Source of the DNA: Roseovarius pacificus
GTDB lineage: Bacteria > Pseudomonadota > Alphaproteobacteria > Rhodobacterales > Rhodobacteraceae
Length of the DNA stretch: 64,000 nt
Assembly: GCF_900142665.1 (NCBI RefSeq)
Contig: NZ_FRBR01000006.1
Location: 62,001-126,000 of the forward strand
Direction: 5' to 3'
The position numbers and the translations under genes were made by a program. Position 1 is the first letter of the stretch, and each line of letters begins with the position of its first letter. Below the pieces are notes generated by a model. It did not search any database and was not told the DNA's origin. It saw only the letters and a list, made by a program, of their open reading frames with translations. Below, in pieces: positions 9,920-19,125 of this stretch.

Positions 9920-10639
9920 TCAATCCTCGAAACAGGCCGAACGCCCGTCCCGGCGGATGGTGGCCGCACCGTCCATGATCGACGCGGCCCGCTTGCGCAG
10001 CCATTCTCCCGGCTTTGAGGCCGACCGATCCTTGGGGTCCGGCAACACCGCGGCCAGCCGCGCGGCCTGCATCGCGCTCAAGTCCTCGGGGCCGACACCG
10101 AAGTAATGGCGCGCGGCGGCCTCGACGCCGAAAATGCCCTCGTCGAACTCGGCCACGTTCAGGTACACCTCGATGATCCGGCGTTTGGTCCACAGCCCCT
10201 CGACAACCGGGGTGATCGCGGCCTCCAGCGCCTTGCGCAGCCAGCTGCGCCCGTGCCACAGATAGACGTTCTTGACCGTTTGCTGACTCAGGGTCGAGGC
10301 CCCCCGCCCGCCGCCGTCCTCGATAGCGGTGCGGATCGCGGCCATGTCGAACCCCCAATGCAGGCAGAAATTCGCATCCTCCGCCGCCACGACCGCCCGC
10401 GCCATTACCGGCGCAACCTCGTCCAGCGGTACCCATTGGTAGTCTATTCCACCCAAACGGCGCGCTTCCTGCCCCATGTAAAAGGTCTGCGGCGGGGTCA
10501 GCACACGATGCGCCGCCACCGTACCCACGACCACCAAGATCACGATCAGACAAAACCGGATCGTCCAGCGACGCACCCAGCGTACCGGCTGAAATCGGCG
10601 CGGCTCGGGCGCGGTTTTCTTGGTCTTGCGTTTGGCCAT
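9920..10639 (-). CDS. mtgA: monofunctional biosynthetic peptidoglycan transglycosylase MtgA
   Basis: MtgA polymerises lipid II into glycan strands on the periplasmic face of the inner membrane. The 239-residue protein has a basic N-terminus, one membrane anchor at about residues 27-46, and a GT51 domain. The catalytic-glutamate motif is VVAAEDANFCLHWGFD, the second motif is GGRGASTLSQQTVKN, and the third is KRRIIEVYLNVAEFDEGIFG. There is no transpeptidase domain, which separates it from class A penicillin-binding proteins. It is 51 bases downstream of the alpha/beta hydrolase gene on the same strand. Confidence 0.95.
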   Translation of the reverse strand: MAKRKTKKTAPEPRRFQPVRWVRRWTIRFCLIVILVVVGTVAAHRVLTPPQTFYMGQEARRLGGIDYQWVPLDEVAPVMARAVVAAEDANFCLHWGFDMAAIRTAIEDGGGRGASTLSQQTVKNVYLWHGRSWLRKALEAAITPVVEGLWTKRRIIEVYLNVAEFDEGIFGVEAAARHYFGVGPEDLSAMQAARLAAVLPDPKDRSASKPGEWLRKRAASIMDGAATIRRDGRSACFED

Positions 10640-10690
10640 TGCTGCCCAGCTATAGCGCCCGGTCAGGACGTTGCAAATCCCGCGTTTGTA

Positions 10691-11446
10691 TCATTCTGCC
10701 ACCTTCCGGACAGGCCTGTCCGCCATCTGTTTCTCATAGGCATTGCGAAACATACCGCCGAGTTCCTCGACCGTGCGGCGCACCCGCGCGCGCCGCCCGG
10801 CAATCGCATCCTGCGCCAACCGTACAAGGTATCCCCGCTCTTTCAGGGTTTCGCTGACCCGGTGCCCGAAGCCCGGCAAAATGAAATGTGCCACCCCGCG
10901 TGTTTTGGGAAAGCGCAGCGCATGTTCCAGTTCACCGGGGCCATCGCCATGCAGAATGAAATATTTCGTCTGCGCCGCATCCAGGTTTTCGATCCTGTCA
11001 AAGCGGAATTCACGAATTTTCGACCGGAAGAACCTCCAGCGATCCTCCTCCGGTACAACCTTTGGATTGGCCGAGTATTGCGGCGTCATCGCAAGAACCG
11101 AGTCAAATCGCGTCAACCGCGACAAATGTAACAGCATGGTCGCTCCCATCGAATCGCCAATTCCGGCAATCCGGGTCGCGCCCGCCTTCTCGGCGGCATC
11201 TTCGACGGTACGGACGACAGTTTCCGCCATTCCCGGCGCATTCAGCCAGCTCCGGCTTTGGTCTGTGATGAACAATGCCGGATTCTTCCCTCCGGCTGTG
11301 GCGATCTTCACGAATTCCGGGGGTGGCGGCGAATGTCGTTTTTTGCCCACGCTGGAACAACTGACAACAAGTGTTCCGGTCTCGCCTCCTGTCCGGAAAA
11401 TCCGCAACGGCGGTTCAATCACCAAATCCTGTAACTCTAACTGCAT
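10691..11446 (-). CDS. unassigned alpha/beta-hydrolase-like protein
   Basis: I do not recognise a named family for this 251-residue protein. It shows an alpha/beta-hydrolase pattern: a nucleophile elbow GDSMGA with S99, a possible acid at D168 (ILHGDGPG), and a late histidine H195 in LPGFGHRVS. A 35-residue basic C-terminal tail (RRARVRRTVEELG...) follows the fold. No signal peptide or membrane segment is seen. The fold resembles cytoplasmic hydrolases or glycan-modification enzymes, but the substrate is unknown. The ATG is the last three bases of a long hairpin (11444-11499) that also covers its GAGGG ribosome site, so translation is probably controlled by RNA structure. mtgA follows on the same strand. 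Confidence 0.75.
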   Translation of the reverse strand: MQLELQDLVIEPPLRIFRTGGETGTLVVSCSSVGKKRHSPPPPEFVKIATAGGKNPALFITDQSRSWLNAPGMAETVVRTVEDAAEKAGATRIAGIGDSMGATMLLHLSRLTRFDSVLAMTPQYSANPKVVPEEDRWRFFRSKIREFRFDRIENLDAAQTKYFILHGDGPGELEHALRFPKTRGVAHFILPGFGHRVSETLKERGYLVRLAQDAIAGRRARVRRTVEELGGMFRNAYEKQMADRPVRKVAE

Positions 11447-11499
11447 CGGGCCCTCTTTCGCACCTTGACCGAAGTCTTAGCGCAAAAAAGGGCCCGATG
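11444..11499 (-). promoter_or_regulatory. 56-nt hairpin covering the ribosome site and start codon of the hydrolase gene
   Basis: On the minus strand CATCGGGCCC pairs perfectly with GGGCCCGATG, whose ATG is the start codon. The next ten positions (TTTTTTGCGC against GTGCGAAAGA) continue the stem with three G-U pairs. Inside the loop GAC-TTCG-GTC forms a small stem capped by a UUCG tetraloop. The stem therefore has about 20 consecutive pairs plus the capped tip. It lies between the gltB stop and the hydrolase start and masks GAGGG and ATG. It could be a translational switch, a processing site or a barrier to read-through from gltB. There is no T-run after the 3' arm. Confidence 0.7.
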
Positions 11500-11526
11500 G
11501 GAAAGGCAAGGATGCCGTCGCCGCGA

Positions 11527-14500
11527 TTATTCCGCGGGAATGGCGCTGTCTTCGGCAGTCAAGGGATGGCGCAGCTTGTTCAGCATCTCCGTGGGGCAGA
11601 CCTGAATGAAGTTCGCCTTTTCCAGATCCCAGTATTGCAGCAGGTCCTGCGCCTTGCGGCTGCCGGTTTCGTCGGCATGACGGCGCACCAGCGATTCCAG
11701 TTCGGCCAGCCAATAGTCTTGCGTGACAGGGCAGGTGACCAGAGATTCCATGTTGATCAGCTTTTCTGTCGCGCCGTCGGGATCGTAAAGATAGGCCATG
11801 CCGCCCGTCATACCGGCCCCGAAATTGGCCCCGATGCTGCCCAGGATCACGGCGACACCGCCGGTCATGTATTCGCACCCGTTGCTGCCGCAGCCCTCGA
11901 CCACCACCCTGGCGCCCGAGTTCCGCACCGCAAACCGCTCACCGGCGCGTCCGGCGGCAAACAGGTAGCCATCGGTTGCACCATAAAGAACGGTATTGCC
12001 GATGATCGTGTTCTCGGCGGCCACCAGCGGGCTTTGCTGCTGCGGGCGCACCACGATGGTGCCCCCCGACAGGCCCTTGCCGACATAGTCATTGGCATCG
12101 CCTGACACTTCCAGCTTCAGCCCCGGCGCGGCGAACGCCCCAAGGCTCTGCCCCGCGCTGCCCGTCAGCTTGACGGTCAGGTGATCGGGTTGCAGGCTGT
12201 TGCGCATCCCGAAATTGCGCACGATGTGGCTCGAAACCCGCGTTCCGACCGTCCGATGCGTGTTCTGCACCGCGTAATGCAGTTGCATCTTCTCGCCTTC
12301 GTTCAGGAACCGCTGCGCATCGCGCACGATTTCCGCGTCCAGCGTATCGGGCACCGGGTTGCGCGGACGCTCGCGGTCATAGCGCGCATTCTTCGCGCCA
12401 TCCACGGTGATCAGCATCGGGTTCAGGTCCAGATCGTCCAGATGCGCACTGCCCCGGCTGACCTGCGTCAGCAGATCGGCCCGCCCGATCACTTCGTCCA
12501 GCGACCGCGCACCGATGCTGGCCAGCAACTCGCGCACTTCCTGCGCATAGAAGGTGATCAGGTTCACCACCTTGTCGGCATTGCCCGTGAACTTGGCGCG
12601 CAGCGCCTCGTCCTGCGTACACACGCCGACCGGGCAGGTGTTGCTCTGGCACTGGCGCACCATGATGCAGCCCATGGCGATCAGCGCGGCGGTGCCGATG
12701 CCGTATTCCTCGGCCCCCATCATCGCCGCCATGACGATATCGCGCCCGGTGCGCAGCCCGCCATCGGTGCGCAATGTCACCCGGTCGCGCAGCTTGTTCA
12801 TGCTCAGCACCTGATGCGCCTCGGTCAGGCCCATTTCCCACGGCAGGCCGGCATATTTGATGCTGGTCGCCGGGCTGGCCCCGGTGCCGCCATTGTGCCC
12901 CGAGATCAGGATCACGTCCGCCTTGGCCTTGGCCACCCCGGCGGCAATCGTGCCCACGCCCGACTGCGCCACCAGCTTGACCGTGACCTTCACGATCGGG
13001 TTGATCTGCTTGAGGTCATAGATCAGCTGCGCCAGATCCTCGATCGAGTAGATATCGTGGTGCGGCGGCGGCGAAATCAGCGTCACGCCGGGCGTCGAAT
13101 GGCGCAGCCGCGCGATCAGGTCGGTCACCTTCATCCCCGGCAACTGCCCGCCCTCGCCGGGCTTGGCGCCCTGCGCCACCTTGATTTCCAACTCCTCGCA
13201 CTGGTTCAGATACTCGGCCGTCACGCCGAACCGCCCCGAGGCCACCTGCTTGATCTTGGCCGACGGGTTGTCGCCATTCGGCTCGGGCACGAAATGCGCC
13301 GGGTCTTCGCCGCCCTCACCCGAATCCGAGCGCGCACCGATCCGGTTCATCGCCACGTTCAGCGTCTTGTGCGCCTCGGGGCTGAGCGCGCCAAGGGACA
13401 TCCCCGGCGTCACGAACCGCTTGCGGATCGCGGTCACGCTTTCCACCTCTTCCAGAGGAATCGCCTCGCCCAGCGGCTTGATCGCCATCAGGTCGCGCAA
13501 ATGGATCGGCGGGTTAGCCTGCATCGCCTTGGAATACTGCTGCCACAGCGCATAAGACGCCCGGTTGCAGGCCATCTGCATCAGATGCATCGTCTGCGCG
13601 CCCCAGGCATGGCTCTCGCCCGATTTGCGCATCTTGTAGAACCCGCCGATCGGCAGCACATCCTTGCCCCCGGCAAAGGCATCGCCGTGAATCTCTTCCA
13701 GCTTGGCCTGAATGCCGCTCACACCGATGCCGCTGATCCGGCTGGTCAGACCGGGGAAATACTCGTTGCACATCGCCCGGCTCAGACCCACGGCCTCGAA
13801 GTTCACACCACCCCGATAGGACGAGATCACGCTGATCCCCATCTTCGACATGATCTTCAGCAGACCCTGATCAATCGCCTCGCGATAGCGCGCGATATTC
13901 TCGGTCAGGCTGCCATCCAGCAGGCCACGCCCGATCCGGTCGGCAATCGTGTCCTCGGCCAGATAGGCATTGACCACGGTCGCCCCGGCCCCGATCAGCA
14001 CGGCGAAATAATGCGGGTCGATACATTCCGCCGACCGCACGTTCAGCGAACAGAAGGTCCGCAGCCCCTTGCGCGTCAGGTGCGAGTGCACCGCGCTGGT
14101 GGCCAGGATCATCGGCATGCCGATGCGCCCCTCGCCCAGCTTGTGATCGCTCAGCACCAGATGCCCGGCGCCGCTGCGCACAGCATCCTCGGCCTCGGCG
14201 CGGATACGCTCCAGCCCGGCCTGCAACGCGCCCGCCCCGGCCTCGAAGGTACAGTCGATCTCGGTCACGTCGCCATCGAACTGGCGCATCAGCTCGTCCC
14301 ACTGGGCATTGCCCAGGAACGGGCTTTCCAGCACCACGATTTCCGTCTGCTGGCTGGATTCGTCCAGCACGTTCTTCAGGTTTCCGAACCGCGTTTTCAG
14401 GCTCATCACCCGGTATTCGCGCAGGCTGTCAATCGGCGGGTTCGTCACCTGGCTGAAGTTCTGACGGAAGAAATGGCTCAGCGGGCGGTATTTCTTGGAC

Positions 14501-16059
14501 AGAACCGCACTGGGCGTATCGTCGCCCATGCTGGCAATCGCCTCTTTGCCGTCTTCGGCCATCGGGGCCAGAATCGTCTCGATTTCCTCCACCGAATAAC
14601 CAGCGGCGATCTGACGGCGGCGCAATTCGTCCCCCGTGAACAGGGGCGTTTCCGGGACACCGGCCAGCACCTCGTCGAGATCGTTGATCTTGCCGACCCA
14701 TTCGCCGAACGGCTGGGCATGGGCCATTTTGTCCTTGATCTCGGTGTCGTGATACAGCTTGCCCTCGGTCATATCCACGGCCAGCAACTGCCCCGGACCC
14801 AGCGCGCCCTTTTCCTTGACCGTGGCTTCGTCCACCGGCACCATCCCGGCCTCCGAGCCCGCAATCACCAGCCCGTCGCCGGTCACCACATAGCGCATCG
14901 GGCGCAGCCCGTTCCGGTCCAGCCCGGCACAGACCCAGCGGCCATCGGTCATCGCCAGAGCGGCGGGGCCGTCCCACGGCTCCATCACCGAGTTGCAGTA
15001 GGAATACATGTCGCGCCACGCGACCGGCAGTTCCTCGGCCTGCTTCGACCAGCTTTCCGGCACCAGCATCGTCTTGGCCATCGGCGCATTGCGCCCCGCG
15101 CGCACCAGCACCTCGAACACCGAATCCAGCGCCGCCGAATCCGACGATCCGCCGGGGATGATCGGCTTGATATCCTCGGCCAGGTCGCCAAAGGCGCTGC
15201 TGGCCATGCGGATTTCATGGCTTTTCATCCAGTTGACGTTGCCCTTCAGCGTGTTGATCTCGCCGTTATGCGCCAGCATGCGGAACGGCTGCGCCAGCCA
15301 CCACTGCGGAAAGGTGTTGGTCGAATAGCGCTGGTGATAGATCGCAAAGGCCGATTTGAACCGCTCGTCCTCGAGATCGGGATAGAACACCGCCACCTGT
15401 TCGGCCAGCATCATGCCCTTGTAGATGATCGACCGGCAGGACAGCGACGCGATATACATCTCGTTGATATTCTGCGCCGCGGCCGCCTTTTCGATCCGGC
15501 GGCGAATCACGTAAAGCTCCCGCTCAAAGGTCTCTTCGTCGATCCCCTTGGCGTTCGAAATCAGGATCTGCTCGATCTCCGGGCGCGTGGCGTTGGCCTT
15601 TTCGCCAAGGCAACTGATATCGACCGGCACATGCCGCCAGCCATAGATCGAATGCCCCATGCGCAGCACTTCGGTTTCCACGATGGTCCGGCAGGCCTCT
15701 TGCGCGCCGAAATTGGTGCGCGGCAGGAACACCTGCCCGACGGCCATCAACTGATCTTCGCGCGGCTCATGGCCGGTGCGGCGAATCTGATCGTAGAAGA
15801 ACGGCACCGGAATCTGCACGTGAATGCCCGCACCGTCACCCGTCTTGCCATCGGCATCCACCGCGCCGCGGTGCCAGATCGCCTTCAGCGCATTGATGCC
15901 CGCCTCGACCACCTTGCGGCTCGGCTTGCCGTCGATCGAAACGACCAGACCCACCCCGCACGAGGAATGCTCTTCCTCTTCGCTGTACATACCGTTTTCG
16001 GCCAGCCACTTGCGCTTGGCCTCTTCGGTCGCGGCCCAGTTGGTGTCAAACCTTGTCAT
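11527..16059 (-). CDS. gltB: glutamate synthase (NADPH) large subunit
   Basis: GltB transfers the amide nitrogen of glutamine to 2-oxoglutarate, giving glutamate in the GS-GOGAT cycle. The 1510-residue protein has the class II amidotransferase cysteine at C34 (HSSCGVGL), implying removal of a roughly 33-residue propeptide. The central and FMN-binding domains follow. The [3Fe-4S] ligands sit in CIMVRQCQSNTC, spaced C-x5-C-x4-C, and the C-terminal GXGXG beta-helix domain ends the protein. A strong GAGGAGG site precedes the ATG and overlaps the end of the Gfa-like gene four bases away. gltD lies upstream on the same strand, separated from gltB by the Gfa-like gene. Confidence 0.98.
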   Translation of the reverse strand: MTRFDTNWAATEEAKRKWLAENGMYSEEEEHSSCGVGLVVSIDGKPSRKVVEAGINALKAIWHRGAVDADGKTGDGAGIHVQIPVPFFYDQIRRTGHEPREDQLMAVGQVFLPRTNFGAQEACRTIVETEVLRMGHSIYGWRHVPVDISCLGEKANATRPEIEQILISNAKGIDEETFERELYVIRRRIEKAAAAQNINEMYIASLSCRSIIYKGMMLAEQVAVFYPDLEDERFKSAFAIYHQRYSTNTFPQWWLAQPFRMLAHNGEINTLKGNVNWMKSHEIRMASSAFGDLAEDIKPIIPGGSSDSAALDSVFEVLVRAGRNAPMAKTMLVPESWSKQAEELPVAWRDMYSYCNSVMEPWDGPAALAMTDGRWVCAGLDRNGLRPMRYVVTGDGLVIAGSEAGMVPVDEATVKEKGALGPGQLLAVDMTEGKLYHDTEIKDKMAHAQPFGEWVGKINDLDEVLAGVPETPLFTGDELRRRQIAAGYSVEEIETILAPMAEDGKEAIASMGDDTPSAVLSKKYRPLSHFFRQNFSQVTNPPIDSLREYRVMSLKTRFGNLKNVLDESSQQTEIVVLESPFLGNAQWDELMRQFDGDVTEIDCTFEAGAGALQAGLERIRAEAEDAVRSGAGHLVLSDHKLGEGRIGMPMILATSAVHSHLTRKGLRTFCSLNVRSAECIDPHYFAVLIGAGATVVNAYLAEDTIADRIGRGLLDGSLTENIARYREAIDQGLLKIMSKMGISVISSYRGGVNFEAVGLSRAMCNEYFPGLTSRISGIGVSGIQAKLEEIHGDAFAGGKDVLPIGGFYKMRKSGESHAWGAQTMHLMQMACNRASYALWQQYSKAMQANPPIHLRDLMAIKPLGEAIPLEEVESVTAIRKRFVTPGMSLGALSPEAHKTLNVAMNRIGARSDSGEGGEDPAHFVPEPNGDNPSAKIKQVASGRFGVTAEYLNQCEELEIKVAQGAKPGEGGQLPGMKVTDLIARLRHSTPGVTLISPPPHHDIYSIEDLAQLIYDLKQINPIVKVTVKLVAQSGVGTIAAGVAKAKADVILISGHNGGTGASPATSIKYAGLPWEMGLTEAHQVLSMNKLRDRVTLRTDGGLRTGRDIVMAAMMGAEEYGIGTAALIAMGCIMVRQCQSNTCPVGVCTQDEALRAKFTGNADKVVNLITFYAQEVRELLASIGARSLDEVIGRADLLTQVSRGSAHLDDLDLNPMLITVDGAKNARYDRERPRNPVPDTLDAEIVRDAQRFLNEGEKMQLHYAVQNTHRTVGTRVSSHIVRNFGMRNSLQPDHLTVKLTGSAGQSLGAFAAPGLKLEVSGDANDYVGKGLSGGTIVVRPQQQSPLVAAENTIIGNTVLYGATDGYLFAAGRAGERFAVRNSGARVVVEGCGSNGCEYMTGGVAVILGSIGANFGAGMTGGMAYLYDPDGATEKLINMESLVTCPVTQDYWLAELESLVRRHADETGSRKAQDLLQYWDLEKANFIQVCPTEMLNKLRHPLTAEDSAIPAE

Positions 16060-16063
16060 GGTC

Positions 16064-16498
16064 TCAGACCTCCTCGTTCAGATGCGGGTTCTCCGCCTCG
16101 TATTGCGTCCGGCTGATACGATCATGATCGCCAGCCAGTGAAAATCCATCGGGCGCGCAGTCGGCATAGACCACGCGAGTCAGCCGTGCGCCGGCCGCAT
16201 TCTCGAAAAGACCGGGCAGGAATTCGTAAACTCCGGTATCCGGCCCATCCACGTTGCGCAGCCAGAGCGCCGATCCGCAGGTGTCGCACCATGCCCGCTC
16301 CGAAAACCAGGACGAGCGATACGTCTTGACCGGGCCGGACACCGTGACACCGGCCTCCGGCGCTTCGATGCCCATCTGGACCGAGCCCGACCATCGCGTA
16401 CACATGCTGCAATGGCAGGCCGAGATTTCATCGGACAAGCCGGTGACGGCGATCTGAACCGCGCCACAAAGGCAATGTCCCGTCACTTGCGTTGTCAT
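16064..16498 (-). CDS. Gfa-like (GFA/CENP-V domain) zinc protein
   Basis: This 144-residue protein has the zinc-cysteine pattern of the glutathione-dependent formaldehyde-activating family: GHCLCG (C9, C11), CHCSMC, and CDTCGSALW. Family members bind zinc through these cysteines; many lack real formaldehyde-activating activity and the role here is unknown. The ATG at 16498 follows GAGGAC and GGACGG purine-rich stretches; the open frame further upstream is unrelated to the family. It ends four bases before the gltB start and carries the gltB ribosome site in its last codons, so the two are co-translated. Its placement between gltD and gltB is unusual. Confidence 0.85.
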   Translation of the reverse strand: MTTQVTGHCLCGAVQIAVTGLSDEISACHCSMCTRWSGSVQMGIEAPEAGVTVSGPVKTYRSSWFSERAWCDTCGSALWLRNVDGPDTGVYEFLPGLFENAAGARLTRVVYADCAPDGFSLAGDHDRISRTQYEAENPHLNEEV

Positions 16499-16621
16499 CC
16501 GTCCTAGCCGTCCTCTGCCTTTGTCAGGTAGGTCAGGGCTGCTGCCCTGTCTGCTGTCATGTTCCGCGCATTTGGCGCGGTTGTGTCCATTGCGCACGCG
16601 CGATCCGTGAAACCGCCGGAA

Positions 16622-16664
16622 TTTCGTACAAAACCCGTGTCCATTTCGTACGTTTTGTACGAAA
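16622..16664. promoter_or_regulatory. clustered TTTCGTAC palindromes between gltD and the Gfa-like gene (candidate operator)
   Basis: TTTCGTAC-GTTTT-GTACGAAA is a perfect inverted repeat at 16644-16664. TTTCGTACAAAAC at 16622-16634 is the exact reverse complement of GTTTTGTACGAAA at 16652-16664, so a 13-base inverted repeat spans the cluster. The palindrome centres are about 22 and 9 bases apart. The cluster starts three bases after the gltD stop and lies 124-166 bases upstream of the Gfa-like/gltB start. A similar core occurs at 41684-41700. I do not recognise the cognate regulator. As RNA it could also fold, but no T-run follows on the minus strand. Confidence 0.55.
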
Positions 16665-16667
16665 CGC

Positions 16668-18101
16668 TTACTCCGCCGCGACCGATTGCGCGGCGTTCAG
16701 GTAATCCAGGATCGCCTCGGCTGAATCGCGCCCGTCACGGATCGCCCAAACCACCAGAGACGCCCCGCGCACGATGTCGCCCACGGCAAAAACACCGTCC
16801 ATCGCGGTCTTGCCCGTGGTGAATTCGGCCTTCACCGTTCCCCAGCGCGTGACCTCCAATTCCTTTTGATTCCAAAGGGTTGGCAGGTCTTCGGGCTCAA
16901 ATCCCAGCGCCTTGATCACCAGATCGGCGGGCTCATCCACTTCGGCGCCCTCGATAGGTTCGGGGCTTTGACGCCCTGTCGCATCGGGCTGGCCAAGGCG
17001 CATCTTCTGCACCTTCACCACACTCACCGGATCGCCGACAAAGCCCTTGGGCGCGCTAAGCCATTCAAAAATAACGCCTTCTTCCTCGGCATTTTGCACT
17101 TCGCGCTGACTGCCCGGCATGTTGTCCCGGTCCCGGCGATACAGGCACTTGACCGATTTGGCCCCCTGCCGGATCGCCGTTCGGACACAATCCATAGCGG
17201 TATCGCCACCACCGATCACAACAACTTGTTTGCCTTCGGCGTTCAGCTCGCCACTGTCATACTCCGGCACCGTATCGCCAAAGGACAGCCGGTTGCTGGC
17301 CGTCAGGTAATCAATCGCCCGCACAATCCCCTTCGCACCGGCCCCCGGCCCTTGCAGATCGCGGCTTTTGTAAACACCCGTCGCGATCAGTACCGCGTTG
17401 TGTTTATTACGAATTTCCTCGAATGCGATGTCCTTGCCCACGTCACAGTTCAGCACAAACTCCACGCCGCCCTGCTCCAGTTGATCGACCCGGCGCAACA
17501 CCACATCCTTCTCCAGCTTGAAGCCCGGAATACCATAGGTCAGCAACCCGCCACCGCGATCATAGCGGTCGTACACCGTCACCTGCACACCCTCGCGCCG
17601 CAGCACATCCGCCGCCGCCAAACCACCGGGACCGGCGCCGATTATCCCAACGGATTCAATACGTTCCTGCTTGGGCGTCACCGGCTTGACCCAGCCTTCC
17701 TCCCACGCGGTATCGGTAATGTACTTCTCGACCGCACCGATGGTCACGGTGCCATGGCCCGACTGCTCGATCACGCAGTTGCCTTCGCACAAACGGTCCT
17801 GCGGACAAATCCGGCCACAGATTTCCGGGAAGGTATTGGTCGCCTGACTGACCTCATACGCCTCTTGCAAACGGCCCTGAGCCGTCAGGCGCAACCAGTC
17901 GGGAATGTTGTTATGCAACGGGCAATGCGACTGGCAATAAGGCACACCGCACTGGCTGCACCGGCTGGCCTGCTCCTTCGCCTTCTCGTCGGCGAACTCC
18001 GCATAGATCTCGTGAAAATCCTCACGACGGTCATCTGCCGCCCGCTTTTCTGGCATGTCCCGTTGGACGGTCACGAATTTCAGCATCGGTTGCTTTGCCA
18101 C
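16668..18101 (-). CDS. gltD: glutamate synthase (NADPH) small subunit
   Basis: GltD supplies electrons from NADPH through FAD and two [4Fe-4S] clusters to GltB. Cysteine motifs CSQCGVPYCQSHCP and CGRICPQDRLCEGNC bind the clusters. The FAD motif is IGAGPGGLAAADVLRREG and the NADPH motif is VIGGGDTAMDCVRTA. I chose the GTG at 18101 (VAKQPMLKFV), seven bases after GGAGG; the frame continues to a further GTG at 18128 with no comparable ribosome site. The protein is then 477 residues. It is first in a gltD / Gfa-like / gltB series on the minus strand, the reverse of the common gltB-gltD order. The 220 bases upstream, shared with uppP, show no clear regulatory site. Confidence 0.97.
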   Translation of the reverse strand: MAKQPMLKFVTVQRDMPEKRAADDRREDFHEIYAEFADEKAKEQASRCSQCGVPYCQSHCPLHNNIPDWLRLTAQGRLQEAYEVSQATNTFPEICGRICPQDRLCEGNCVIEQSGHGTVTIGAVEKYITDTAWEEGWVKPVTPKQERIESVGIIGAGPGGLAAADVLRREGVQVTVYDRYDRGGGLLTYGIPGFKLEKDVVLRRVDQLEQGGVEFVLNCDVGKDIAFEEIRNKHNAVLIATGVYKSRDLQGPGAGAKGIVRAIDYLTASNRLSFGDTVPEYDSGELNAEGKQVVVIGGGDTAMDCVRTAIRQGAKSVKCLYRRDRDNMPGSQREVQNAEEEGVIFEWLSAPKGFVGDPVSVVKVQKMRLGQPDATGRQSPEPIEGAEVDEPADLVIKALGFEPEDLPTLWNQKELEVTRWGTVKAEFTTGKTAMDGVFAVGDIVRGASLVVWAIRDGRDSAEAILDYLNAAQSVAAE

Positions 18102-18321
18102 GGCATGGCCTCCGGAATTGTCTTGCACCGCGCTTGTCTACTGGATTGCATGCGCAAAGAAAAGTCACAACAGTTGACCTAATATGAAAATTTTCCTGGC
18201 ACCGCGATCTATGCGTTAAAGAATTCTTCATAATTTCGATCCGATTCGGACCTAAATGCGGACTTCCCTCTGAATCTCAATGATTTATAGCTGAAGCACC
18301 GTTATTCGCAGGACTTGGCCG

Positions 18322-19125
18322 ATGCCCCTCCTTCATTTGTTTCTTGTTGCCATTGTCCAGGGCCTGACCGAGTTTTTGCCGGTCTCTTCGTCCGGTCACC
18401 TGATTCTGCTGCCCAACCTCACTGGCCTGAACGATCAGGGACAGGTCATCGATGTTGCCGTTCACGTCGGCACGCTTTTCGCTGTCGTTCTGTATTTCTG
18501 GCAGGATGTCAGACAGGCCCTGACAGGGCTGCCGCGCCTCCTGATCGGTCGCACCGATACCCAGGGCGCATGCCTGGCCTTGCTTCTGCTGATCTCTTCG
18601 GTCCCGGTGATCGGCTTCGGACTGATCCTGCATCTGACGGAACTGGATTCCGAGATGCGCTCGATCAAGGTGATCGGCTGGACCATGCTGGTATTCGGGG
18701 TCCTTCTGTATTGGGCCGATCAAATCGGCCCCAGCAAAAAACAGGACCGCGACTGGAACATTCAGGATGCCATGGTCATAGGTGTCTGGCAGGCCATTGC
18801 CCTGATCCCCGGCACATCACGCTCGGGCATCACCATCACCGGCGCGCGCTTCCTTGGCTATACACGGAAGGACGCAGCCAAGGTCTCGATGCTCATGTCG
18901 ATCCCGACGATCTTTGCCAGCGGCGTCTTCCTCGGAACCGAAGCCGCTATGACGGCAAACATGGCGGCATTGCGCGATGGCCTGATTGCCGCGCTGCTGG
19001 CTTTTGTCGCAGCTCTTTTGGCGCTGTCCCTGATGATGCGCCTGCTGCGCAGCGTCAGCTTTACGCCCTATGTGATCTACCGGATCATCCTTGGCGTGGC
19101 TCTTCTGGTGATCGCCTACAGTTAA
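18322..19125 (+). CDS. uppP: undecaprenyl-diphosphatase UppP (BacA)
   Basis: UppP dephosphorylates undecaprenyl pyrophosphate, recycling the lipid carrier for peptidoglycan and polysaccharide synthesis. The 267-residue integral membrane protein has the N-terminal signature [15 protein letters not shown] (about residues 13-27) and the second signature [12 protein letters not shown]. About eight hydrophobic segments are visible. The ATG at 18322 follows a CAGGAC purine stretch. It is convergent with the NDUFA9-like gene, and the two stop codons share the palindrome TTAA at 19122-19125, so there is no room for a terminator between them. Confidence 0.97.
   Translation: MPLLHLFLVAIVQGLTEFLPVSSSGHLILLPNLTGLNDQGQVIDVAVHVGTLFAVVLYFWQDVRQALTGLPRLLIGRTDTQGACLALLLLISSVPVIGFGLILHLTELDSEMRSIKVIGWTMLVFGVLLYWADQIGPSKKQDRDWNIQDAMVIGVWQAIALIPGTSRSGITITGARFLGYTRKDAAKVSMLMSIPTIFASGVFLGTEAAMTANMAALRDGLIAALLAFVAALLALSLMMRLLRSVSFTPYVIYRIILGVALLVIAYS

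Noticed and set aside
12181-16116. A 1311-codon open frame on the plus strand opposite gltB
   Set aside because: It mirrors the codon pattern of gltB and is rich in R, H, P and Q. No family match or ribosome site was seen; it is an antisense shadow.
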